From NCBI GenBank assembly GCA_950106755.1, contig OX467092.1, forward strand, positions 4,216,001 through 4,280,000: a stretch of DNA of 64,000 nt, given 5' to 3'. Shown here one piece after another: positions 25,002-35,958 of this stretch. The translations under genes and the position numbers were made by a program. The notes under the pieces are model-generated. The model did not search any database and was not told where the DNA came from. It saw only the letters and a program-made list of their open reading frames with translations. Within the stretch, counting starts at the first letter, position 1, and every line of letters starts with the position of its first letter. The stretch is from Climacium dendroides (Eukaryota > Streptophyta > Bryopsida > Hypnales > Climaciaceae).

Positions 25002-25075
25002 ATTATCATCATCATTATTATTATCATTCTTATTTTTATTATTATTATTATTATCATTATTAGTAGTAGTACTAC
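24954..25075. repeat. (ATT)n microsatellite
   Basis: Near-pure ATT repeats with a few ATC and GTA interruptions. The long poly-isoleucine open frame across it is an artefact of the repeat. Confidence 0.95.
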
Positions 25076-25891
25076 CTCGATTTAAATATTTTGAGCTTCA
25101 AAGAGCATAACTTTTTTTCCCAAGTACAAATTAAAATAGAAACTATACCCCCTAAGGCTAATCTATTCTTTACTTTAAATTTTTCTTTTAAAAATTTGAC
25201 ATGAGAGGAACTTGCTCCAAATTTTTAATAACCCGTTAAAAGACCTTGAACCTTTAGGAGTCAAAAATGACCATCCCTCCTCCAAGTTGGAAGAGGCGGT
25301 GATGATTATTATGCATATATTTTAGCCAAATGACTACTTCAATAAATGGAAGGAATACTAACAAAATCTTTTCAAAATAGTAAGCAAATTTGCTATGCAA
25401 CAGCATGGGCTGCATCCAAAATCATCCATACTATCACCTAAATATGATCTATATATCACCCAATTACCACCTATGCAAGACACTTGCATCATACAAAGTA
25501 ATTATGAATTAGCCTTCACATTTTGTTAATTTCCAAAAAACTATAATTAACCCCTAAAGCACCGTTTGTCTCCTTCAAGGACAATTTGGATTCGGGTAGG
25601 TTCCTATTGTCTCAATTTGTAGTGGATGTTTTTGAGATTTTTTTAGGTTGTGCATTTTTGTAAGAGCTTCATAGATATATAATTTTAATTCCAATTGGTG
25701 CCCAGAAGAGAAAGCTATGGTACAATAAACTAAAAATGGAGGTCAATGGGCCACACAAAAAATCAGAAAAAGTCAAAATATGAAAATATATATATTTTTG
25801 AATTCCTAAAGTTTTATATTTTTGTCTACATTTGAAGCTTTGATTCATTCTATTTGGACTAGTGATGAAAAAGTTATAGACAATTTTATTT

Positions 25892-26094
25892 CACTACAAG
25901 AGAAAGGGGTGTTTTAAGTATAGTCCTAGTAGTATTGTCTTTTAAGTAACGACCTTTAAGTAAGTTTTTTAGTAAAATTTTACTAAAAAGACTGTCTTTT
26001 TAGTAAAATTGTACTAAAAAACTTACTTAAAGGTCGTTACTTAAAAGACAATACTACTAGGACTATACTTAAATCACCCTTTTCCCTTGTAGTG
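25892..26094. mobile_element. CACTA-type MITE, 203 bp, intact
   Basis: Starts CACTACAAGAGAAAGGGGTG and ends CACCCTTTTCCCTTGTAGTG, inverted complements. The whole element is an almost perfect hairpin around an AT-rich centre. It is flanked by TTT on both sides (25889-25891, 26095-26097), fitting the 3-bp target duplication of CACTA (CMC/EnSpm) elements. Two diverged relatives lie at 32244 and 38195. Confidence 0.9.
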
Positions 26095-26118
26095 TTTTTT
26101 TTGGCAATCTAAGCATAA

Positions 26119-27310
26119 TAGTCTCCACAAAACAACTACCCTACGCTCGGGTCAGATTTGTTAAAAAATAAATCAAAATATAAATGAAGAGGGTATGAAA
26201 TGAAATTTTCAGAAATTATAACATGGTGTGTATGAACATTGTAAAAACTATTAATGAAAATAATATGAAATCTGAAAAAATAAAGTCAAACGAAAATTTA
26301 TAAATTCTAAAAGTAGATAACAAAGTGGATATTTGGCCAAAAAGAAAACATTTCGTATGGGGTCTTACAAACCTGACCCCAACGTACGGTATGGGGTAAA
26401 ATAGTAGCCATACAACAATGGGGTAAAATAGTCTCCACAAAACAACTATGGGGTAAAATACTATGGGATAAAATAATCTCCACAATTACTATGGGGTAAA
26501 ATAGTCTCCGCAACAACTATGGGATAAAATAGTCTCTGCAAGAGGCTCGCCATACAACTATAAGCGCAACTGAGAGTGTTGGTCATGTACAAAAAATAGG
26601 ACTTTGTAAAAGATTTCACCTCAAGCCAATGATTTAACCCCTAAAGTCCTAAGGATGCTTTCTATCAAAAACCACTCAAAATTGCCACTTCTACTGCGTT
26701 CACCTAAGAAAAACAAAAAAGTACCTTTAAAAAATCTAAACATAGGATCTTGTACTTAACTTGTCTAAGAACGTGTGGTAAACATTTTATCAAATTTGAC
26801 AGCATAGATTACAAGATATTTGCATCCAAAGTGAAGAAAGCAAGTTTTTTTGCACATGCTTGACTAGATTTTTAGCTTTGAATCTTTTTAATTGAAAATT
26901 TTTGTACTATAGATTTTGATTTTCTAAATTTTTATATTGAATAGTTGAGTTGAGAATCTAAGGAAAAAAATTCAACACAAAAACACTTAATTTTCACTCA
27001 TTTAAAAATTATAAAGTAGAAGTAGGTTAAAGATTGAAGGAAAAACTAAATCATTAATAGCTCTAAGATGGAATTGAAATACAATAGTACCTTTTGTGAT
27101 ATTGTTCTAGAAAACAAACCTAATCTTGTCTAACAATTTTGTTTGAAAAATTGTAAAAATTGCATTCACAAATGAATTCTATAAGTTATTTTTCCAAGAA
27201 GTTGTAGGGTAGTTGTTTTGTGGAGACTATTTTACCCATTGTTGTATGGCTACTATTTTACCCCATAGTTGTTGCAGAGACTATTTTACCCCATGTTTTA
27301 TCCCTGGGGA
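26119..27310. repeat. Repeat block with inverted GGGGTAAAATAGTCTCC-type motifs
   Basis: TAGTCTCCACAAAACAACTA at 26119 is inverted at 27204-27230. Between about 26390 and 26540 the motif CTATGGGGTAAAATAGTCTCC occurs about six times in tandem; three inverted copies lie at 27225-27300. The segment between, 26620-27180, belongs to the AT-rich family also seen at 19 and 54 kb. This looks like one element with repeat-bearing inverted ends. The open frames through it only translate the repeats. Confidence 0.6.
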
Positions 27311-28410
27311 AAATGCAGGAACCTTTTACTTGCTATGCAAATTTTTTTTTGCAAATTTTGAATTCATATTTGCAATCAGAGGCCCCAAACTGAATTAGCT
27401 AGTGGAGGTGTAGAATTAACGTTGGCACTTTGTTATTTTAAATTCACCCTTGCCTGAACCTCCGCATGAGGCTCGTCAGACAACTCTAAGCGCGACCACT
27501 CGACCAGCACTCTCCGAAGATTTCAAAATCTTAAAAAGTGAGTGTTTCCCCAGATAACGAGGAATATTGAATGATATATACTGTAAAACAGCAGAAAAAA
27601 GACTATAATATTCCATTCCAGACTGTTATATCCTGATACAGGTAAGACCTTTCCCTCCATAAACTTAAATGTGGTCCTTTGTCGCTGAAGGACATCCGCA
27701 GTCCCACTGTTGCACTCGCAAGTCTGACGATCCAGCAGCTTTCCAAAAGTATATTAAAAGTACGGATGAGAAAGTGCGATGGTGAATGCGATGCACGATT
27801 GGTGACTTCCATCAAGGCATTACAACACAAATTCTGTGTCAAAAAACCTGTTCAGACTACTACACATCTCAGTAATTCCAAGAGAATCACCGTCACTGAG
27901 AAAAAACGAAGTCTAAAGTTCCCAAATTTCCCATAGCAAAGCATTTTTAAAAGCAAATTCTCTGTCAATCGCCACACTTACAACAAACATTCCCATGAAG
28001 CAGTACCAGGAGGATCAGTCACTGGGAGAATTGAAGTTGAAATGAAAAAGGACAATCACACCACCTGTTGAAAATTCCCATAAACAGAATATTTACATAT
28101 ATTTCGAAGCAGAATCACAAACAATATGCTGGTATCATCCGGAGACATACCCAACATGGTGTACGCTACACAAGCTACCTTCCTACATATAAAGATTCCC
28201 AATGCACCTGTGAAGATGCAATAGTGGAAGGTAGTGAAGTTGAAATGACAGGAGAATCAGAGACATCACGCGTGCTGAAAATTCCACAAGCAGAACACTT
28301 ATATATTCCAAGTCAGATCTGCTGGTATCATCTGCTGGCGTGCACAAATGTGTGCACAGCTACAAATGCTACCTTCCTATAAAAACAGATTCACAATGCA
28401 ATTGTGAAGT
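27311..28410. other. 3' flank of the COR413 gene, with a duplicated segment
   Basis: GAGGCTCGTCAGACAACTCTAAGCGCG at 27468 echoes GAGGCTCGCCATACAACTATAAGCGCA near 26543. Nearer the gene, a unit of about 200 bp is duplicated: GAAGTTGAAATGA, CTGAAAATTCC(C)A, CAGAA and GCTGGTATCATC occur in order at 28035-28140 and again at 28238-28340; CTACCTTCCTA closes each. The duplication probably lies within or just beyond the 3'UTR. Confidence 0.6.
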
Positions 28411-29937
28411 CTAGGTCAGATGCTTGATGAAAGCATAGGCGGGCGCCACGAACAAGAGCAGGATACCAATGGTGTGAGGGATGCCTTCGGTCTCGCCAAA
28501 AGCACGACGGAATCCACCAGCGTGGCTAGTGTGCTCGAACAGCAAATAGGCACCGATGAGGAGGCAGACGACGTCGGCGATCCAGGTACCTCTGGTGTGG
28601 ACGATCAGGTGGGGGGCCGTGACGATGAGCAGGATGAAGGCCACCGGGATCTCCAAGTCACCTACAAAAGCATGAGCATGGAAGTCAGAGCCATACTGGA
28701 ATTAGAAAAGGTGTTGGATGCCGTGATGAGGAAAATTGAAGTACAAAAAGCAGAATCCCATAAACATGGACGCCATAGCCACACTGGAAATAGAAAAATA
28801 AAATCGGATACTATAATCTTAGGTTGAGGCTTACCGTGAATGAGATCGGGAAACTTCTGAGCGAAGAATAGGCGGATCACCACCGCAATGAAAGCGATCC
28901 ATGCACCGATTCCTCCCCTGCAAAGAGAAGCTACCATTAGAGACGAACCATGGAAAAAATGCCGATCGAGACATGAAATTACACCATTGCGTGGCTTTGC
29001 ACCCCGCCGCTGAAATAAAACCAAGAAGTGCCCAAAACTTGAAACACACGAGATCTCATTTCCAAAGTTGGTTCAATGTGCGTGGATTTCGCACCTCAAG
29101 TAGCCAAAGAAAGGCTCCGGGAGTTGCAACGCGAGGTACGGTACCAGGATAGCAGTCAACAAATTCGTCCTCCAGTTGGTCCTGTCCAAGACTATCAGGT
29201 AACTGCACGGAAACACCACAATAATCACCATCAACAAAACAATCCAAAATAGAATCTCCACCACCAACTCACTACTTCACAGCTCAAGAAAACAATCCTC
29301 CAAAAATCTCCGCACCCAAACTAAAAATCCCCACGCAAAACAAAACAAAACAAAGCCCACTACCATTTCCACACAAAAACAACGCAACAAAGATTCCTCG
29401 ATCACCAAACACCCAACGCAGGTCCCACCCCACCAGTTCCCAACCTCACAACAAGATCCTCCCCATCCACACCGTAGGCCACCGTCGCGGGCCACCATCA
29501 CCATATCCAAACTAACAAAGTAAAAATTACAAAAACCCACACCCCTACCCCCAACAAAAACACAGCCACAAGAGTCCTCGATCACCAAATCCCCAACCCC
29601 CAACCCCCAACCCCATCACCACTTCCCAACACCACAACAAAGTCCTCCACACCAACATTGTAAATCACCATCGCCTTATCCAAACTACCCCGAAATTAAT
29701 GGAAAAAAATCCGAATCCGTCGTCAGAGATGGGAGTGAGCCTCGGTCCCTACATGGCTGCGAAGACGGCGAGCCATCGCAGTAATCCCCCGATCGAGGCG
29801 TCGAGGTGCATGGACTCCGCGAGGTGTCCGCCCAGCGTGGAGATGGCGTCACCGAGGGCGTGCCAGTCCTGGTCGAGCGCCATGGCAGCTGCGCCGGGCT
29901 GGGACACGTCCAGGGCGAAGGCGCGATTGGAAACCAT
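28411..29937 (-). CDS. COR413: Cold-regulated COR413 family multi-pass membrane protein
   Basis: Four minus-strand exons join in frame: 29937-29753, 29202-29095, 28917-28835 and 28661-28411 (627 nt, 208 aa; family members are about 200 aa). Splice phases are 2, 2 and 1. Family signatures are clear: FAAIYLIVLDRTNWRTN across the first junction, then GAWIAFIAVVIRLFFAQKFP, GDLEIPVAFILLIVTAPHL, HTRGTWIADVVCLLIGAYLL and HAGGFRRAF...GIPHTIGILLL. Five or six hydrophobic segments span about residues 48-205. The lack of a transit-like N-terminus favours the plasma-membrane (COR413-PM) branch over the plastid inner-envelope branch. Members are induced by cold, drought or ABA and are thought to stabilise membranes; biochemical activity is unknown. 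ATG 29937 gives the usual length; an in-frame upstream extension to 30165 has no family likeness. Confidence 0.94.
29300..29690. repeat. C/A-rich duplicated segment in COR413 intron 1
   Basis: Two related blocks, about 29390-29520 and 29570-29690, share CCTCGATCACCAAA, TTCCCAAC, CACAACAA, TCCTCC and TATCCAAACTA in the same order. The second contains a short (CCCCCAA)n run at about 29592-29612. Composition contrasts with the AT-rich surroundings. Confidence 0.7.
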
Positions 29938-30320
29938 GGCGAGGGGATGGTGAGGTGCGGATCGCGAGAGTAGTGAGAGTGGAAGTGTGTCGGAAGAAGA
30001 ATGAGAAGGGTGGAGAGTGCTCGACGGGGAAGTCGAAGCTGACGTTGGGACGGATCGGGCGGAGGAGGAGATGAAGTGCCGGGCTGGAAGGGGTGTCCAC
30101 TTGGCGGCATCTTGGGGGACGGAAGCATCTTGGATGAATGCCAGCTGTCGGCACGAGGACTTCATTGGTCCCGTCGCTGGACTGAAAATTAGGCCAATCG
30201 TGAGCCCGCCGGCCTATTTACGGTACCATCCAAATTCCAATCCCGGACGCCGGGAGAGCATCCCCACCGCTTAAACTTCACATGCAACAACGCTCCATAT
30301 ATATATATATATAGTTAGCC
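29938..30320 (-). promoter_or_regulatory. COR413 upstream region with possible TATA boxes
   Basis: Relatively GC-rich DNA precedes the COR413 ATG. A TAAATAG element near 30215-30222 (minus strand) and an (AT)9 run at 30297-30314 are both TATA-box candidates, implying a leader of about 250-330 nt. No ABRE or CRT/DRE core that I would trust was seen close by. Confidence 0.35.
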
Positions 30321-31095
30321 AACCCATTTCCAACCATCACCCCATTTTCCAATCTATAGGATGCTTTCTTTTTGTGAAGTTGTGCTTTTTTTTCCGTGAA
30401 GTTGTGGTGGAGTTCAAGGAGCAATTGCGGCACATTATGATTGGTTGTAAGGCTATCAATATTGCAACTAGTCTTTGGTCAATTTTGTAATCAACCTATG
30501 GTCAGAAATTGAAAGGTCTATATATCACCATTACAAGTCAAAGAGAATCTTTCACCAAAAAATTCATAATAATTATGTTTTGTATGATAAAATTTTGGAA
30601 AAAAATATACAATGCTTCCAAACTCTATTTCAGTACATGGGAAAAATTCTGCACTCAAAAAAACTGCGTTTCAAATATGCCTAATTGCTTAAGTGGTTGA
30701 AAATGGGTCAACTACCTTAGTAGCCGACTCCATTTCCAACCACCACCATTTCCAATCTATAGGTTATTTTCTTTTTTGTAAAATGGTGGCATAGTTCAAG
30801 GAGCAGTTGTAGCACATTTTGATTGTTTGTAAGGTTGTCAATATTGTAACCAATACTTGGTTGATTTTACAATCAGTTTATGGTCATAAATAAAAGGTCT
30901 ATATTACCATTATAGATCGAAGAGAATCTTCCATTAAAAATTCATTGTAATTACGTTTTGTATAATGAAATTTTGAAAAAATATGCAATCCTTCCAAACT
31001 CTATTTCTGAATATGGGAAAAATTCTTGCACTCAAAAATCCTTTCCTCCAAATGTTTGTAATTGCTTAAGTGGTTGGAAATGGGTCAACTACCTT
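30321..31095. repeat. Direct tandem duplication, about 390-bp unit
   Basis: CCATTTCCAACCA...CCAATCTATAGG begins copies at about 30325 and 30728. Both continue with GAGTTCAAGGAGCA or AGTTCAAGGAGCAG, TTGTAAGG, AAAGGTCTATAT, AAAGAGAATCTT, CTTCCAAACTCTATTTC, GGGAAAAATTC and TTGCTTAAGTGGTTG. Each ends with AATGGGTCAACTACCTTA. Short open frames inside are not conserved between the copies. Confidence 0.85.
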
Positions 31096-34000
31096 AACCT
31101 CTTTACATCTTTTGGAACAATTACAATAACTTTCATCCCCACAATAACCTTGTTACAACTAATTTGTTCATGGGACCTTCTCTGCCAATGTAGCTCTAAC
31201 TCACATGAATGTTGCCCCTTCTTTCACTAGCACATAGCTTATCAATAGTTGCTTGAGCTCTCATGCAGACTCAAAATACCTTAGAAATATCGTGGGTGGA
31301 TCATTGTAGCATCTTTCTACAAAGAATGAAGGCAATAAAAACGATGCAATGGAGCCCCAAAGTACAACCTTCCCGCTACTTTTACGGTCACGTCTACATG
31401 GAAGTTTGCAATGGAGCTACTTTAATGTAGAGGCACCTTAATTTCTAATGACCCAAGGAATGCACTTTCAAAATGGGCTAAAATTGTGAAGAATTTGAAC
31501 AATTTTTTTGCTCATTTTTTCTTAAGATTGGATAGAATGAAATTGTACGATCTTGAAGTACACATTGAAAGTGAGCGCTTCAAAAGAAATTTAGATTATT
31601 TAACTACACGGTTTAGGAGATATTTAAATTTGAAGTTTTATTTGGGTCAATGGAAATACAAGGTAGTGCACTTTGAAGAAGTATATCTTTGTGAGTATAT
31701 TTTGAAATGATAATCTTTTTTATGCTTAGTAAAAGATAAGAGAGTTGAAAATATACATGTAAATTTCACAATATTCCAAACATTTTTCAATTCATAATGG
31801 ACCTTGCAATGCACAATAGTCACCAAAATGAAAGTAGTGTTTGTAAAAATAAATGAAAATGAGACATTTGTCTTCTTCTTAAACTCCTTGGATCTGCCCT
31901 TTTCGAGGTGGATAAGAATCACATTGTTTTTCTGACTCTTTAGTCCATGCCCCAACCAAACTCTTAAAAATGAGTAATAAACTACTACACCACTTAACTT
32001 TGAAAAATTCACAAGGCAAAGTTTAACTTAGAATTTGATGAGACTATACCATTGGTATTATAACACAATTTATATTGTAGAAATGATTTTTATTTTTAAA
32101 AAACTTAAATTTGAGAACAAGGAGCCCAAAAAATAAAAGCAACAACTAGAAAATGGTTTCTTGGGTCATTAGAGGTTAACCCTTCATTGATTTTGGCATA
32201 TTTTTGTTTATATCTTTATAAATAAATATTATTTACTTCAAATCACTACAAAAAGGGGTGTTTTAAGTATATTCCTATAAATAATGACCTTTATGAGATT
32301 TTTAGTAAAAAATTTACTAGGCATATATGTATTTTTAGTAATATTTTATTAAAAATCTTGTAAAAGGTCATTACTTATAAGACTATACTACCCTTTCTCT
32401 TGTACATAGTGATTTCATCAAATTCATCATTGAAAAAGTGCGGTTTTTTAGAAGTCAAGCATTCAGTTTGTGGATGAATGAAAAGTTCAATGATCACTAA
32501 AAAAATTGAAACTTTTGTTTAGAATGGGGACATTAGAGTGCTACAGAGTTAATCCTAAAAGAACATTGACCTATGACTAAAGTAGTTACTCCAAAATGAT
32601 TTGATTTTTGGACCAATAGATGCAATCTTTATTTCTATAGTGATTTAGAAAATCATCCATTGGTCACTTTTCAACTTCCTTGTCCTTACAAGGTCAAATC
32701 ATCAATATAAAGTCACTACCTTTCAATGTGTCCGAATAAGCTTTTGAGCATTGTTTGTATTAAATTGCCTAATTTTTACTTGAATCTTGTTGAAAGTCAA
32801 ATGAATATTTTAGATCATTTTCTTATGGATTTCTTGGACACTATGTGAATAAACTATAAGTTTTCAAATTGTTGAAAATAGATGTATCTAAAAACAAAAC
32901 ATGAACTCTCATAAATAGAGACATTACATTTTAGGCAAGAATTTGTAATAGGTTTTAGAAAGGCATTGCAACCAAGTGGAGTTCTTTTAAGCGTTTCACT
33001 ATGTAGCCTTTGGCATCATAAAAAAAATTTCCACCCAAATAGCAAATTGAAGTGAAAGGTGTTGCAAGTAGAATTGATGTTTTCAACTACTCAAAGAATA
33101 CATTAGAAATTTTGAAAAAAAAAATATTGAAGCTTGAGCAATGGGTTATAGATTTAGTTGGAAACAACATATAATTTGTAACCTTGAAGCAACATAAAGT
33201 GATGCATGACTAACATCCCCTTCAATTGTTGCTTTGATGATCTATGGAGCAAGTTCTAATTAAAAAATTGGTAGTTTTACATACAAATTTGGTTTGCTAT
33301 TAGGAAAAAATTAGGAGTTCATTTTAGATATATAGAGTTTTAAGGTGCTACTACCTTATACGAGGAGTATGTTTCCGATTATAAAAAATATATTATTTAC
33401 ATATAAAATTTATCAATTTTTTTATCAATCAATATATAAATTCTAAATTTAGCTTGATAATAGATGATTTGACTTGAAGGTGTAGAAAAAAATTATTTGA
33501 AAAATTTGCATATTATTATCCATGTTAACTTTTACCTCTTGGAGAATTCCCAAATTAATAATTAGATTGTTTATATTATATTTAAAAAATTTATTTTCAC
33601 TTATTGGTTTAATTTAAGTTTTATAAAAATAGCATTTTATTATAAAATTAATAGATGGCAACATTAATAGGTAATGTATTGTCTCATAGAACAAAAACAT
33701 TACAAAAAAATTGAATATGATATAGGAGGCTAAGTTTAGCTTAAAAAAACTTAATTACTTATCAATGAAGCTAGAGTAACCTTGCCAAGCACCGCACATA
33801 TGAAATTCAAATCCTTCTCAACAATACAATGGGAGCTTGTAAGTTATGAAATTTGAAATGATTATTCAATGTTATGTTAAGATTTACTTAAAAAAATAAG
33901 CAAAATTTTTCCTTTTTGCACATTTTGTTGAAATTTAAAGACAACAGGCTTCAAATTTAGTGACAAAACACTATAGCCTTTCACTGTACAATGTGCAATG

Positions 34001-34399
34001 ATTATGTGGTGGCCCAAATCCATGTTTCCATTGCATTCCTCTATTCTTGTTCCCATGTCATTCCCTAAGTTCCTCCAAATGAACATACTTTCTGGTGGAT
34101 GGATGAAGAGTTGTCCATTTGACTATGCAACTAGAGTTTTCACAATGGTCATTGGACATTAGGTTTTACTTAGTCCATAGGTAGTGGCTTTTGTTGAGCG
34201 CTTGCTTATCTTTGATGTTTCCACCAATGTAGTGTTTTTTTTCAATGATGAACGTGTCAAGTTGTTTCTTACTTCACACACTCATTCACACATCAGGTTG
34301 TTTCTTGCACTTTCCAACAATCTCTTCCTCGCAAAAATTGATGCAATAGAGGCCTCAAACTGTGTTCATAGTGTGAGGTGTAAGTTTGCAACAATGTGA
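31096..34399. other. AT-rich intergenic DNA
   Basis: No gene is recognised. It contains a diverged CACTA-type MITE at 32244-32411 (listed separately) and repeat-family motifs such as GGGTCATTAGAGGTTAACCC near 32163. Confidence 0.5.
32244..32411. mobile_element. Diverged CACTA-type MITE
   Basis: Starts CACTACAAAAAGGGGTGTTT and ends ...CCCTTTCTCTTGTACATAGTG. Internal blocks AATGACCTTTATGAGATTTT and AAAAGGTCATTACTTATAAG pair with each other, as in the copy at 25892. Flanking bases do not give a clean duplication. Confidence 0.75.
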
Positions 34400-35135
34400 C
34401 ATCTACAATCAAATGTTTATAAGTGAAGTGGGCAAGAAGATGTTAGTTTTGGGACGATGGTCGACTATGACAAGAGAGTCTTGATTTCTAGACATGACGA
34501 GAAACCTTGAGGCTTCTCCATCAAATTTTATACAAAGAAGGGCAAGTGGGACATGGTGGGGAATAACAAGCCAATGTTCTTTGTTTGGGATGCTTTCAAG
34601 TTTCTTGATCTCATTCACCTGCAGAAATGCAACCTTGCCAAATTTGCACATGAAGGATTCCAATGTTGTTTGGGATTTTCTCATTTTGGTCTCAGATTCT
34701 CTACACTAAGTATGGTCAACTCAAAACCTTGAACCATATTCTAGCTTCTATCTTGGTGTAAGAAAGTTGCTTTGAATTTGATCAATTAGGTCAAATTTGA
34801 ATTTTGTCCATGTATTGATTGAAGGTATAAGAAAGTTGCTTTGACCTAATTTAAATTCAATCAATTGTATTGATTGTAGGTCTTGATTACATTTTCCCCT
34901 TGTAGTATTTTTGATGGGTTCTATCACATGAACGGCTACTAGCAAGTAGTGGAAATTGCAAGCATCAACCTTGACTACTCCACTAAGGATTTATTGCAAA
35001 ACATTTAGAATGGAATTAGGCCTTTGTAGACATTCAAGGTACAAGTCATGCCTTTGGAGGATGCAACTTCCTACAAATTTGATCCTTGTAATTTGATCAA
35101 GCTCTATGTACATTCTTTTTTTCAAAGCCTAGGTA
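34400..35135 (+). pseudogene. Catalase (clade-3, bacterial-like) pseudogene
   Basis: Successive catalase motifs appear in order but in different frames. They are SEVGKKMLVLGRWSTMTRES at 34422 (family: vGKkTPvFvRFSTV.gERGS), then [20 protein letters not shown] and [19 protein letters not shown] at about 34516-34625, and [16 protein letters not shown] at about 34658-34706. HMNGY follows at 34925-34939, then FKVQVMPLEDATSYKFDP at about 35033-35090 with NLIKLY after it. In-frame stops (such as TGA in the RDPRGF position near 34518, TAG after HMNGY) and frameshifts destroy the gene. WDF...SLH and VQVMP with IHxQK are typical of clade-3 catalases of bacteria and fungi; ordinary plant catalases have VDFFSHHPESLH and QIMDPDHED instead. 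The heme-ligand tail is not seen. Confidence 0.75.
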
Positions 35136-35707
35136 ACATATTTGTAGATGCATGTATTGATTGTTACTATGTATTTGTAATTGTTGTATATGTATGCAAG
35201 TGGTGATGGTGGTTATATTGGGATTTTGTTTTGCAGGTGTGGTCTCACTAGGCATGTGATAGTACTATTGTGGAGGCCATAGATGAGTTGCATTGGATGC
35301 TAAATGAGGTGACTTTTGAATTTCTCTGATGTGCCCCATGATTTTAATTGTATCTCAATAACATTCAAATGATTGTTCTGATTAAGTAGAGGATTTGTTC
35401 CTTGTTGTGTTCCTTGAAAACTAGAGATTAAGTTTCTCATAGTATTTTCTTTTTGGATTGGGATTGCCATAGTTTTATACTCATTTTGATTCCATGCTTT
35501 GTTCTAAACATTTTCATTTTGCCTTGTTAATGTAGTATCAAAGATTCCCTACTTATAGATTGTCTTTGATATGTGTTAGTAACTAATTCTTCTTGTTATG
35601 AAGGATGAGTTGTGGGATGCTATCCTATTAGAATCTGCCAACAAACAATATTTATCAAATGCAATGAATGCTACTAAGATCACAAATAAGCATTTCAAGT
35701 ACATGTA

Positions 35708-35757
35708 AAGTACTTAAAATATCTTTCCAATGGTACTTAAAATATCTTTCCAATGGT
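35708..35757. repeat. Short direct duplication, 22-bp unit
   Basis: TACTTAAAATATCTTTCCAA with TGG occurs twice in direct succession between the catalase and methyltransferase relics. Confidence 0.85.
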
Positions 35758-35958
35758 ATATTACATGCCTTCAAATTCCAAAAACTGAGTTAGAAAATGA
35801 AAAAAAAGGTTGCAGCAATAGTCAACAACATGTACAACACTGTGGGGAAAAAAACAGCAATGAATTTTGACTGCGTTTTTTTTTACCACATTTTGATATA
35901 GTTCTAGTAAAATTGTATTTGTCAAATACTAATTGTCATACTTGTTTATTCCTTGCAG

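Noticed and set aside
24861..25085. Open frame rich in isoleucine
   Set aside because: It simply translates the (ATT)n microsatellite.
28420..29152. Plus-strand open frames over the COR413 exons
   Set aside because: Antisense shadows; splice signals and conserved residues are on the minus strand.
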